Assembly: GCA_910589415.1 (NCBI GenBank)
Contig: OU342634.1
Coordinates: 39,548,723 to 39,612,722, forward strand
Length of the DNA stretch: 64,000 nucleotides
Direction: 5' to 3'
Origin: Malachius bipustulatus
Lineage: Eukaryota > Arthropoda > Insecta > Coleoptera > Melyridae
The position numbers and the translations under genes are program-made. This document shows, piece after piece, positions 35,315 to 45,802 of this stretch (positions are counted from its first letter, which is position 1; each line of letters opens with the position of its first letter). A model generated the notes under the pieces. It ran no database searches, was not told the DNA's origin, and saw only the letters and a list, made by a program, of their open reading frames with translations.

Positions 35315-36272
35315 TAAAATTGGGGTTCAGGGGAAAGTTTTGGTATAGTTTTGGTTTTTTATCTCACCCTCTATGTTTTTTTGCGTCGCTGAACACGAAT
35401 TTGAAGATTCTTGGTAAAAATTTAGCCCGCCACTTTATTTTTTTCTGCACTTTTGCCCAAATTTCTGCCTTTTTTTTTAGTTTTTGGCCTACACCTGAGA
35501 AAGAAAGCGGTTTTTCTCAGTCCGTTCTATACAATAATACAATATTGAACTAAAATTTCTCATTTCCCATAAAAAAACGTTTTTTTCAACACTAACCGTC
35601 CCGTCGGTAAAGCGCGCCAAAAAAAAAAAAAAAAATTCCCAATACATGGGGTTTTGAAAAGTGTTGATATAGTTTTGGTTTTCTCACCCTCATTGTTTTT
35701 TGGTGAGGGATTTTCACAGTTCAGCCTCAAATGCTGAACACGAGTTTGAAGTTTCCTGTCAAAAAATAGTCCTAGAACTTTGTTTTTTTTGCATTTTTGC
35801 CCAAATTTCTGCACTTTTTCTGCATTTTTTCATAAGAAAAAATTTCTTATATTTCTCATAAAAAACGTTTTATTTGGTATAGACAACCGTTTCGTCGGTA
35901 GAACGCGTAAAAAACATCGCATATCAAAAAATCCATAAAACTAGCATCTCCCATTTGTTCCACATGATCAAAGCAGTTCAATTTTTTTTTGGCGCGCTCT
36001 ACCAACTAAACGGTTAGTCTTCTCCAAAAAAAAAGTTTTTAAGGAAAAAAGTGGGAAATTTTCTCTACTTTAATTTTGTGTAAAAAGGATTTCAAAACCT
36101 TTATGTTATATAGGCCAAAAACTGAAAAAAGAGCAAAAATTTGGGCAAAAAGTGCAAAAGAAGAAAGTTCGGAGCAAAATTATTGCTGGAAAAGTTAAGA
36201 TTCATGTTCACCGTACTCTCAGAGGGTGATAAAATCAAAACAATAGCAACACTTTCTTCTGAGAATTTTAAT
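35315..36272. mobile_element. Foldback-like element with tandem-repeat arms, copy 1
   Basis: The left end reads TTCAGGGGAAAGTTTTGGTA and the right end (36230-36272) is its diverged reverse complement. The left arm (to about 35905) contains about two units of a roughly 285-bp repeat, each with TCTCACCCTC, GCTGAACACGA.TTTGAAG, GCACTTTTGCCCAAATTTCTG, then CCGT..CGTCGGTA.A.CGCG. From about 35985 the same unit appears in the opposite direction (GGCGCGCTCTACC, CAAAAATTTGGGCAAAAAGTGC, GAGGGTGATAAAATCAAAAC). Inverted arms made of a variable number of tandem units are the hallmark of foldback elements such as Drosophila FB. An 18-A run at about 35619-35635 lies in it. Frames 35320-35553 and 35560-35814 are translations of repeat DNA. 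Confidence 0.65.
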
Positions 36273-38166
36273 ATGTGTAGCCTACACACCCATCTGTAAC
36301 TATTTGAAGACAGTGAACAGTTTTTTCTATCAAACGTAGGTAATTGCCAAGCTCACACACAGCACTTTCAGTTTCCTCATTTCTCTGCAAGTTCTCACCA
36401 AAGAGTCTTTAAATAAAAAGTAGTGTTACAATCACAACTTTATAGTTTAATAAGTTTTATACAGTCCGTAAAGCTCACGTTAGAACTTGGGTATTAATTC
36501 TCGATAAAGTTGTTATTACTCTCGCCCTAAATATTGGATGTTATCTGAAAGTTTCAGTTTCATAATAGTTTGAGCGTTGAGAATATTTTAGTTCTCCTCA
36601 TAAGGTACCTAGTTTTGTTTTTGTTACCGTCTTGTATATCGTTTATACCAGCTCAAAGATAGAGTACCTAGTCATTGCACAGTTTTCCACATCTTTTCAG
36701 CTCAATAATACCGCTTAAAATAAGCAATTTTAACGGTATAAGTGCCGTCACCTCGCATCTTCATAATAATATTTGACTTCACCTCAGATCTGGGTATTGA
36801 ATCAATTATTAGGAAACGAAGATTTCTTGCAATTAACTACAAATATTAATGATTGGGAATAAAAGGTCACACTGTTATAATGTAGATGTTTGAGCTCGAA
36901 CCAAATGTGGATCTACCCATTACTTCTAGAGTAGGTCCAAATCCCTCGTACTGAAGCTTGCTCTTATTGTACCCTTGGCTCTACTCAAAGATGAGCGGTT
37001 ATGAAAGTGTCCTATTAAGGACCAATAAATTTTTACTAAATGTAAATTTTCCAGTCAATCGCATAGAGGACGAAATGGAGAGTGGTTAACCTACTGTAAT
37101 GGTTCAAAGGGGGAGAGCCTGGAAATTGGTTTTGAATTTTTTTTAACAGAGAAATAAATAAACGGACCAACCGGTCAGTCAATAATAAAATGAGGGTTTA
37201 AATAATTTAAAGGTAACTCAAAGATCCTCTGTCCTACATTAGCAACAATGTTGCATGCCTGTTAAGTGTACAAGGGGGAGATAAGGCCCGACTATCCTGG
37301 ATCAAGAATCCACCCCCCGCTAAATAAATTGAGTGGATCTTTTTCCCAGGACATAGCCGAATTTTACCAGTTGGATCGCTGGCATTATGAATGATAGTTT
37401 GTTCAATGCACATTAGCATTTCGTTGGATTCAATCGGGCTTACTCTGCGTGAACCAGTTCAAGCTTCCAAATGAGCTAACTTGCGTTCACAGGGGTAAGC
37501 GGGACAGGGGTGCTCTAAGCCAAGCCAAGTGTGCTGCTTAGAGTGGGTAATTTTAAAATGCGGGAAAAATGTCAGCATCCGGCGTTGTCACGTTAGAATA
37601 GCCCTTCTATACTCCTCACACTTTGAACGTTCTTGAGTTACTCATCTCTTTAATTCACCTACACAACGTTGTCGGGTCCCGACCTATTCTAGACGATCAG
37701 AGGCCAATTTTCTAGTTTAAAATTTATTAAAAAGTAGTTCGAACACCCTAATGGTCGAGAGGTCTATTTTCTCGATTCTTGAAGGGGGTGGACCTCCCGA
37801 ACTCTTACACTACCTTCAGTCCGAAGCTTGCCTGATTAATAGACCATTCACCATTGGTTGATTGAAACTAATAATAATTACTCTTGTAGCTTGTAGATGA
37901 TCGTGTGAGTTGGGGGTGTATTCTCCCTTGTGTTCTGACGGACGAAGATTAGGAGGACGATACACGACGGAACGAGAGGCTCGCCGAAGGGACTATGTAT
38001 TGTCTTCGCTAGCACTTAACCGCCGTCTTGACACCGAATAGACTAATTAGTCTATTCTGTGGTCTTGACTTGACACGTTCGCTTGGCTACTCAATTCATA
38101 CACATTTCTTTCCCGGCTCCCCCGCTGCTTCAACATACGAACTTTTCTTGGTCCCATGTTAGATGA
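36273..38166. other. No recognisable gene
   Basis: AT-rich to about 37200, then richer in G+C. A 61-codon minus frame at 37234-37419 is unfamiliar. A TGCTCTAAGC...GCTTAGAG imperfect hairpin is at about 37510-37545. 37900-38160 has above-average G+C and contains the palindrome listed separately. No exon was defined. Confidence 0.4.
38036..38057. repeat. Perfect 22-bp palindrome
   Basis: GAATAGACTAATTAGTCTATTC reads the same on both strands, with no loop. Its centre AATT is surrounded by ACTAATTAGT. It could be a homeodomain-type dimer site (two TAAT cores) or a chance event in AT-rich DNA. Confidence 0.85.
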
Positions 38167-38167
38167 G

Positions 38168-40125
38168 TTGGGACGTTCTTCCCAACTAGCAAAATAAGTT
38201 CTATTTCCTTATTTAATTCTTAAATATATACCTGTAAGTTCAAAGTACTAGGAGTAGTACCGTCTTATTTCCATATTTGAGAAGTAAATTCTACCAAAAT
38301 GGGGAATAATTTCAAGTCTTTGTTTGGTATTTTTTAGGTAGAGTTTACTGTTCGATGCACTAACAAAACAGTTAAAAAATTAGTAACAGTAACGTTCTGG
38401 TTTAGGAATTTATACTTTAAAGTTACTTGAATAAAATGAGGAGTGGCCTAATAATATGTCTATCTCCGTTATGGTTGTTTGTTTCTATTCAACTTTACAA
38501 AGAAGCTACGTAACTGTAACTGCTCTTTACTTCTGTCTCGATCGACATCGTCACTTTCAACAAAATGGTCTAGTCACAAATATTATAAGTAGGTATACCT
38601 AAGTAGGAATAGGTGGTACTAATATTGAAATTTACATTCGCGACAATAGCTCACCGGTAGGGAAAATTTTTAAACGCACGTTGACTTACTGACAAACATG
38701 TGAGTTATACTTCGAAAAATTACAACGCGCTTGAGAAAAAAGTTCATTTGAAAAAAAAATTAACATAAAAAAATTATTTCATATAATATAAACATTTTTT
38801 TAAAGCAAGAAACTTAAAAATTCGTTAATGTATAGACACATATTCGATAATGATCTCGAATTATACTCGAAGATTGCTTCCGAAATTAATTAAAACATCA
38901 ACATTTGCTTTTTATTTGGGAACATAATTTAAAGGCTATAATGGCTTCCATTTTAATAACTACAAACATGGCGATATCATACACAATATAAAAAGTGTAC
39001 TTGTGTAGTTGCAGTTGCTAACATAAAGCACTTGATAGTATCCCGCACATGATACGTACATTAGTTAACTTTAAAGTAATTTATTTATTAATATATTTAT
39101 GAGAACACCTTATGCATCACTGTCTATTCTCTTAGTCGTTGTGAAAAGTTAATTTGTTTACAACAGATTCATCATTTCTTTCTGCTTCCAGAATAAAATC
39201 TGATAATGCCTCATCGTCATCATCATAATACGCGACTTCAGTCTCCAGAATATTTTTTTCGTTACCATGTTCTTCAGGATGGGAATTGTGAGTAACTGTG
39301 AAGGACGCACTGCTTTGTCTTTCAAAATTCTGGTTGGTTTGACTATTTTGCTTGGTCACGTGAAATATTTTTTCACATTATCAACTCTGCTACAGCAGAT
39401 TTACTACTATTCGAATCTCTTTCCTATAAAATGTGGATGAATGGCGGAACGGCTGACGTTTTTGTTCCACACGACCTTCACGCACTTGATTAGCCATTTT
39501 TATTCCCAACAGACTGATCAAGTTGATCTACCACTACCACACAAAGTAGAAAGTAGGTATAATAATGGCACTACATGGTATAGTTTACCATAAAGTAGAC
39601 TTTTGAGGAAACCTGTACTTTATAGTATTTTCAGTCAGGTGAATTATACTTCCAGGTGATTCCACTCTATCACAAACACTTAGCTAGAACTTGAAAATTG
39701 TACTTGTTGGTTGTTTACTCCAAAGTAGATATTGAAGTTCATTCTAAGTATCAATAACTTATAAAAAGAACTTACTTGTTAAACAGTCTTTATAGTATTT
39801 ATTGGGTAACCGGACCAGAACTTTTCACTATATTTTGTTACCTGTTATCAACCGTAAAGCTACATATACTTACAAGTCATATATATAAGGTGAAAATTGA
39901 CTAAACGAAACTTTCCATAATTACCTCAAAGTAAATACTCGATGGGGTAATACATTTTAGATAATACTCCTTTAGCACTACTAAAATGTCGCTAGAAGTA
40001 CTGCACACTTATAAGTTATAAATTTGTTATAATATTTGTATTTTATACTTATTCAAAGTAAAATAACCTTCCAACAGAGATTCTGTTTCTGTTACTTAAT
40101 TTGCTAGTTGGGTTGATGCAACCCA
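38168..40125 (-). mobile_element. Possible unclassified DNA transposon (CCCAACTAGCAAA ends)
   Basis: CCCAACTAGCAAAATAAGT at 38181 and its inverted partner CCCAACTAGCAAATTAAGT (minus strand from 40112) match at 18 of 19 bases and bracket about 1.9 kb. Just outside each, a TTGGG/CTGGG word turns the end into a small hairpin (TTGGGACGTTCTTCCCAA; CTGGGTTGCATCAACCCAA), so the true termini may be 38168 and 40125. The interior is AT-rich and repeats words such as AAAGTAGA and AAGTATA. A decayed ORF lies near the middle on the minus strand. No target duplication was found and the family is unknown. Confidence 0.35.
39132..39497 (-). pseudogene. Decayed ORF of unknown family, acidic C-terminus
   Basis: The ATG at 39497 (minus strand) opens MANQVREGRVEQKRQPFRHS followed by STFYRK. 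A one-base shift leads to ERDSNSSKSAVAELIM in a second frame, and the first frame then resumes as SQTNQNFERQSSASFTVTHN and runs to a TAA at 39132. The last 75 codons are uninterrupted and include YYDDDDEALSDFILEAERND. The composition is unlike random AT-rich translation: hydrophilic, Ser/Asn/Glu-rich, with a basic N-terminus and an acidic C-terminus. This would suit a DNA-binding accessory protein or a transposase fragment, but I do not recognise the family. One or two frame errors, or a missed short intron, separate it from a full ORF. Confidence 0.4.
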
Positions 40126-41923
40126 GGGTAAATGGTAAAACGAAAGGATAGGCGGCAAGATTTAAAAATGAATACTAAACAGTAACGGAGCAACGGAGCA
40201 AACAAAAAATTGACGAATAAAGTAATTAAGTAGGTACCTACATAAAGTTCTTCATATTTAATGGTGTTATTAATAATAATGTTTGGTCACGATAAAATAA
40301 CAAGATTAAAACCGTTTCAATTATAATGTTGTTTCTCCATGACGAGGTTACAGAATTAATTAAACTACAATAATTGAGAAAGCTCGAGGAAACATGCAGA
40401 ACTATTATTATTGCCATAATAATAATAATTTAACCTCTAATGAAAATTCAACTCAATAATAGGCGAAGAGGGTTAAATAGGTACCTATATTTATTATCAA
40501 AGGAATAGTGGATGAGTATGATGCGAGACCGTGTACAAAGTAAATTGTTACAATTGGATAAACGACTGCTCATCACAATAGGAGTTTCAGAATTCGCAAT
40601 TCGAGGACAAGCTAGTTGTAAACACTGGAACTTCTCACCGACCGCTGCGGAAACTTTCATGATGATTATTGACAAGCTCGCTGTTTGTTTTCCTCTTTAA
40701 AATCCCGTCTGCGTACGTCCGTCCCTTCGCTTGTGGAACTTCAAAAAGTACCGCGCCATGAATACACATTATTACACACGTCCGAATCAAAATGGATTGA
40801 CAGATGAATTTGCTGGAACTTGTCCAACACTTTGTTCTTAGGTCTGCTCGTGACGGATCATTTAAATAGTTCACGCAAACTCCCGAAAATCCTTTAAAAG
40901 CAGACTCGCTTTTCGTCTTTTCATCAACCTTATTTACGTCTCTTGTGCGCTTACAGCTTCCTTTAATAGGGCTACGTCATTGTATTGTATAAGGAATAGA
41001 GGAAGTATAGGATCCCTTTCGGGCAAGCAATGATTTTTTTCAAGATTAATTTCTTTTTTTAAACCTTCACAATTACATTATATAGAGGGTGTTTTATAAA
41101 TAAGTACCGGGTGAGTCATTAACAATGAGCACCGGGAATACAAACTTTAAGGGGGGGGGGGGCTATAAATTATATTTTTCAAATCTTCTCTGAGAAGTTT
41201 TGTATGAGAAGTAGAGGGGATGAACCATGTTACCTTTTAGAATTTTCTCAAGGACTTTTTTTTTAATTCTAACATAAAGACCCAGTTAACTTGGTCTCAA
41301 AAAATCCCACTTGAACAAAATAATTTTCCACTTAAAAATCAATTCGCGGAACTTTCATAGATAATAATAAATGTTAAAATAAAAACTAAAAGAGACTTGC
41401 TGGTTAAGAATTTTTTAATCTTGGCAAAGTTGCAAGAATAACTTTCTTCAACGATTAAAATTATTATTTTAACGTTTATTGTTGTCAGGGTGACACAATG
41501 TCACCTTGAACAAATTACGGACTTACGGGGCTTTATAACTAATCCGATTCTGTCCTTCTTGTCTCTTGCATTAACCAAACCGTTTCTTGCCTATTTAGGT
41601 CTTCTGCTGTACCTTTCTTTCAGTAACTCTTGCCCGGATCTCCTGCGTACCTATGCGACATAAACTTTATTCCTCTATATTTAACACAGTCTTGCCGATC
41701 GCCTCTTCTCCTATAAATCGGCCTTAGTTTACGTTTTTCCCACTCATTCCACATTCTTTCATTTGGATAATTTTTTATTTAACCTCACAACACTAACACA
41801 TCAATCTCAGCACCATCCACGCTTTTCCAAACATCCTACCAAACCTGCTATTTTCATACTACCTTTTCGTTTCTAATTTTTAGTGAGTGATTGATTGGGT
41901 AACTTACATAGCCGTATTTATAA
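40126..41923. other. No recognisable gene
   Basis: Overlapping frames on opposite strands at 40448-40874 are not recognisable. A 12-G run lies at 41151-41162. AGAGGGTGTTTTATAAATAAG at about 41084 resembles a decayed CAGGGTG-type end. 41480-41880 is C+T-rich with no frames. Confidence 0.4.
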
Positions 41924-42100
41924 CAGCGTGGTGATGAAGTTCCGCATAATATTCATAACTTTGTTATTTACTTATTTACCATTTTTTTTATTCATTGTTT
42001 TTTATCCAATCACATTTTTGAGCTGTGACGTCATCATATTGTTTTATTTTTACATAGCAGCCCCATTTTTTTGGAATGAATTGATTCTCCTCTTAGTGAA

Positions 42101-43050
42101 TTTTTTTTTTTTTTTGAAAATACACATGCACTGCAGGGAAATCCCTATGACGCTCTGGGAGCGGTGCATGAGCGGAGATATCGATTCACGTTGGCCTTGA
42201 ATCTCTGTATGTTGTATACTTCGGGAAACACGCCCTTTGGAATGCTATTCCAAAGTGATGCGGTTCTATACATAAAAGAAGTCTGAAATAGGGTGGTACG
42301 AGGTGTAACGAGCTGAACCTGATACGGATGAGCGTCTGCGGCTCGGCGTGTATTTCTGCTCGGTCTTGATCTTGGTGGGATCAAGCGGGCCACGTCTCTT
42401 GAGCACTTTTTTCCATTAAAATATCTGTAAAACAGACTCAGGTCAGCTACTCTTCTTCGATGTTCGAGAGTGTCAAAATTTTTTGTCAAATCTGGGTCCC
42501 CAATCAAGCGGATGGCTCTTTTCTGAATAGAGTCGAGTAGTCTCAGCGTATGTTTAGGAGCTGAGCTCCAAATATGTGAGCAGTACTCCAAGGATAGTCG
42601 GATTTGAGCCTTGTATAAAAGGAGAAGCTGTTGTGGTGTATAAAATTTCTTCGTGCGGAAGAGTGTTCCAAGTTTTTGAGAAGCACTCTTCGCCAGACCT
42701 GCAACATGATCATGCCAAGACATGTTCGCTCCAAGGCTCACTCCAAGTAAACGAAGAGATGACGCTGGGGTAAGAGAGTGTCCCGCCATCATCATATCTG
42801 GCTCCAAAACGTTGATCTTTTTGGAGAAGATGGCTGCTTGGGTTTTTCCAGCATTAAATTGGACTTGGTTTCTATCGCCCCAAGTTAGAATGTCTTGCAA
42901 GTCATTGTTAAGTATGGCAACTTCTTGCTCCCTGCGAGTCTGTGCGTCGATGGCAGATGTTCGCGCATCTAACGTATAAGAAGATATGAGGGTACTGTCG
43001 TCGGCGAATACAACGATACCACATACTAAGGGGCTTATTCGATCTGTGTG
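42101..43050 (-). mobile_element. 5'-truncated LINE with poly(A) tail
   Basis: On the minus strand the RT frame ends at 42145 and only about 30 bases later comes a run of 15 A (42101-42115 as T on the plus strand), so the 3' UTR is very short. The 5' junction lies between about 43020 and 43090, where RT similarity gives way to the arm of the enclosing TIR element. I did not find a clean target duplication. The intact frame indicates a recent insertion. Confidence 0.75.
42145..43035 (-). CDS. Non-LTR reverse transcriptase, C-terminal part, open frame
   Basis: LINE reverse transcriptase from the catalytic block to its natural C-terminus, about 295 codons without stops. The catalytic FADDSTL lies at about 42988-43008. 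It is followed by DLQDILTWGDRNQVQFNAGK with TQ (block 6), LRLLGVSLGANMSWHDHV (block 7), KAQIRLSLEYCSHIWSSAP, and LEHRRRVADLSLFYRYFNGK with RNTR and ASLWNSIPKGVFP near the end. These blocks in this order are typical of insect non-LTR elements of the I/Jockey/CR1 assemblage and differ from the LINE at 8-9 kb, so at least two LINE families are present. The open frame extends upstream to 43227, but those first 60-odd codons come from the TIR element, not from the LINE. The endonuclease and fingers are missing, so the protein would not be functional. Confidence 0.85.
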   Translation of the reverse strand, partial: SPLVCGIVVFADDSTLISSYTLDARTSAIDAQTRREQEVAILNNDLQDILTWGDRNQVQFNAGKTQAAIFSKKINVLEPDMMMAGHSLTPASSLRLLGVSLGANMSWHDHVAGLAKSASQKLGTLFRTKKFYTPQQLLLLYKAQIRLSLEYCSHIWSSAPKHTLRLLDSIQKRAIRLIGDPDLTKNFDTLEHRRRVADLSLFYRYFNGKKCSRDVARLIPPRSRPSRNTRRAADAHPYQVQLVTPRTTLFQTSFMYRTASLWNSIPKGVFPEVYNIQRFKANVNRYLRSCTAPRAS

Positions 43051-43231
43051 GACGTGGATAATCGTGTGAAAAAATGGCTCGTTTAACGGCTGAAAAATGT
43101 GATTTTCTAAAAAAAAATTTATGTTGGCAAATGCCTCTTTTACAGATAAAATCGACCTGTTTCGGAATTTTTGAAAAAAAATTGTAAATAATAAAGTTAT
43201 GAATATTATGTGAAACTTTTTCGCCACTTTG

Positions 43232-44928
43232 TATAATATTAAGCCGATAAAAATTTTTGAAATTAGGATTCAGCAAGCTTGCTTCTCATACTACAAAAGT
43301 GTTAACATTGATTTAATTAAGACTTTCATAGACCTTCCAGCCTGGGGATCGATCTCCTCTTAATTTCGAATCAGCCTCCCCATCCCTAGGGTAGAGATAG
43401 GTATATTACGGTGGTATACTAAATCGGTCTTAATGAATTTTTAATATGCGGTTCAGAAAGACGACCGCGACACTCTACAGGGATGATTAATAAAGAATAA
43501 ATGAAGGGGAGCCTACCTGACAAAGTAAGTTCGATCAAATTGGTAGCGTTCTTCTCGCGAATCAATAAAAGTGAGTTATTTATTGCATCTCAATTTATTT
43601 GAGTGAAAACTCCACAGGTGTAAATATAAGTGATAAAATTTATAAATATATCTCGGAAAAGTGAACCTAAAAAAATTATGTGGATTTAAGCTTCAGGATA
43701 ATTGAACTGGAATCAAAACTTTCGAATAGATGTGTGTACCTTCTCATCGGTTTGAATTGAATCCGTTGAATCAAATCCTTGCCTGTAGAAATGGAGTTTG
43801 TTTTATTCAACTTTAAAATCAAGTGGATTCGAATAGTTTTTTCGCAGTTAAACATATCCCTGGAGTGTTTTATCTGGATGCCAAATCAATTTAAGTTTTT
43901 ACCGTTGGTTTGAATTTCATCGATTTAAATATTTCTTAATTACTTTCCGTGAGTATTTATTATTAATAGGAATTAATCGTTCTTACCGACTGCTGCGAGC
44001 TTATGAAGACAGACTAAATGAAGCACTCACCTGGAACAAAACAAACATCTATTAGCATGTGAATGTTATTTATGTTATACATGAGGATTTTTGCATTAAA
44101 AATAAAGTTTTTTTTGGATTTAAAGCGCCTTTCTCTAGGATAAAATCTACATTTTTGCCCTCAAAACATTTCTGTCTTCCACTGTTATTTTATAAAGGGC
44201 ATGGGGGATCCTGTGATTATTATATTCTCATATTTTTTGCACTTGCTCAATTATTAATATTCTTGATAGCTATAGAAAAAAAAAACAGTATTATATCGGA
44301 TATACCTATTAATCCAGACAAATTATTACTGCATGCAAATAATAATACCTGCCAATTTTGGGGCTTTAATGAAGTCGTCTAATCAGAGACTAACAGCCCT
44401 GGCTTCCGTAGTGACCGCAGTGACCCGGGAATCCCCGCTGTCGTACCGAAGCGACCGATAATTCAGAAAATCATCCGCCGGGGTAGCCCGCGATCTGCTT
44501 AATTCAGAAGTCGTCTGCGCTGTTGCCTAACCACATCGACAGGGCACCCGTGTGTAAAAAGACCATCCACAATCATCTGGAATTTACATAACTTAATTCT
44601 CAATTTACCTACTGCCTAATTATTTACCTTTGAGTTCAGAGCCCTGGTTGTTAATTTATTTTTTTTTAATTAAGTTACGACAACTATTACACTACGCAAA
44701 AATGAAAGTGTTGCACCCTTAAATTTCGTGTTTTTTTGATTGGGGATAACTTTCGACATTCTCAAGGAATTTCGATTTTTTTTCTTCTGTTTTATTAGAT
44801 CTAAACTCAGAAAATCTGTCAACAAATTTCCTACAGGGTGGTAATAATGTAAAGTTTTGATGCGTAAATTTTGAATCTTGATGTCTCTAGACTTGATCTC
44901 AAAAAATAACCGTTTGCTCTTGAAGTGA
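43232..44928. other. No recognisable gene; one decayed CAGGGTG end
   Basis: AT-rich with a short GC-rich island at 44390-44550. TACAGGGTGGTA at 44832-44843 is a solo copy of the end motif of the TIR elements. The frame at 44059-44382 is Phe/Leu-rich and unrecognised. Confidence 0.4.
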
Positions 44929-45802
44929 TAACTTTTTTCCTCGCCAACCTTCTTTGGAAATTACTCAAATTTAAATTTCTTCTGAAGCAGGTTTTGGGAG
45001 GAAACTTGAATGAAAATCAACTTGTCTCCGAACAAACCTGCATTTTTGAACACTTTAGGAACTCTCTTGCTAATTCAGTAGTCTCGAAAATTCTAATCTT
45101 TACGAAAATTCAATCACTACTTGATTGAAACGAGCAAGTGGTTGTTAGAGTTTGGTAACGATCTTTACATATCATTCTCAAGAAAGATATAGCGCTGATT
45201 TCCCCTTAAAACGAACAGATGTAATTTGGCTGCTGTGAGACACTGCTTACCTGGGCCTCTACTTACAGGAGGTAATCAAAATCCTCCAGCACTCCCGAAA
45301 ACCCTGCCTTCGTTCATTTAAAGATGGAGGAAATTTTGTATGGAAGAAAGCACCAGAGAAATGACACAAAAAAATTGTTTCCGCTAGCCCTGTTTATTTA
45401 AATAGAAAAATAGGGAGTACTTTCAAATTATTTATCTAGTGTCCTCCCATACAAAATATCCTCCATCGCCAAAAACCAAGGCAGGTTTTTTTTTAAGGAG
45501 TGTTGAAGCATTTTGATAACCTCCTGTATAGACCCAGTTAAGCAGTGTATCAGCTGTTATAAACATTTTTTTGATCTCGCGTCAGCAAGAGATGTTTTAA
45601 TTCTCAAAGTGTTCACTGAAGTGAAAACTTAATTTTCATTCAATCCCCCCTAAAATTTTAAATTTGAGTAAGTAATTCGTTCTGCTAACTTTTTTTCAAT
45701 GTTCGTCCCGAGTCAATTTTCGTCCCTGGATTATTTGCCTGAAGTTTTAGCTTCAATACGAGGCTTAAATTTCCAAAATCGATTGGCGAGGAAAAAAGTT
45801 AT
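44929..45802. repeat. Long imperfect inverted repeat (foldback), about 870 bp
   Basis: The outer arms pair AACTTTTTTCCTCGCCAA (44930) with its complement at 45784-45801. Going inward, TTGAATGAAAAT.AA, GAACACTTT and CTCTTGCT pair with gaps. The inner arms pair much better: ACACTGCTTACCTGGGCCTC, ACAGGAGGT.ATCAAAAT, CCTGCCTT and GATGGAGGA.ATTTTGTATG (45237-45350) against 45420-45555. The centre is about 70 bp. The graded decay suggests an old foldback element whose inner part was homogenised, or one element inside another. Frames at 44925-45128 and 45731-45913 derive from the arms. Confidence 0.65.

Larger units (their letters stand above)
41924..43231. mobile_element. TIR element (CA..GTGG.GA ends) split by a LINE
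   Basis: The left end CAGCGTGGTGATGAAGTTCC and the right end, CAAAGTGGCGAAAAAGTTTC on the minus strand, continue into an almost identical CATAATATTCATAACTTT and further to AATCACATTTTT.AGC, so the two sides are inverted repeats. TA flanks each. Both arms therefore encode the same peptide words, FRIIFITLLFT on the plus strand (frame 41895-42200) and FHIIFITLLFT on the minus strand, which are not gene parts. The LINE of about 0.95 kb at 42101-43050 separates the arms; without it the element would be about 360 bp. Confidence 0.7.

Noticed and set aside
41895..42200. 101-codon Phe-rich frame
   Set aside because: It reads the arm of a TIR element; the same peptide words occur in the opposite arm on the other strand.
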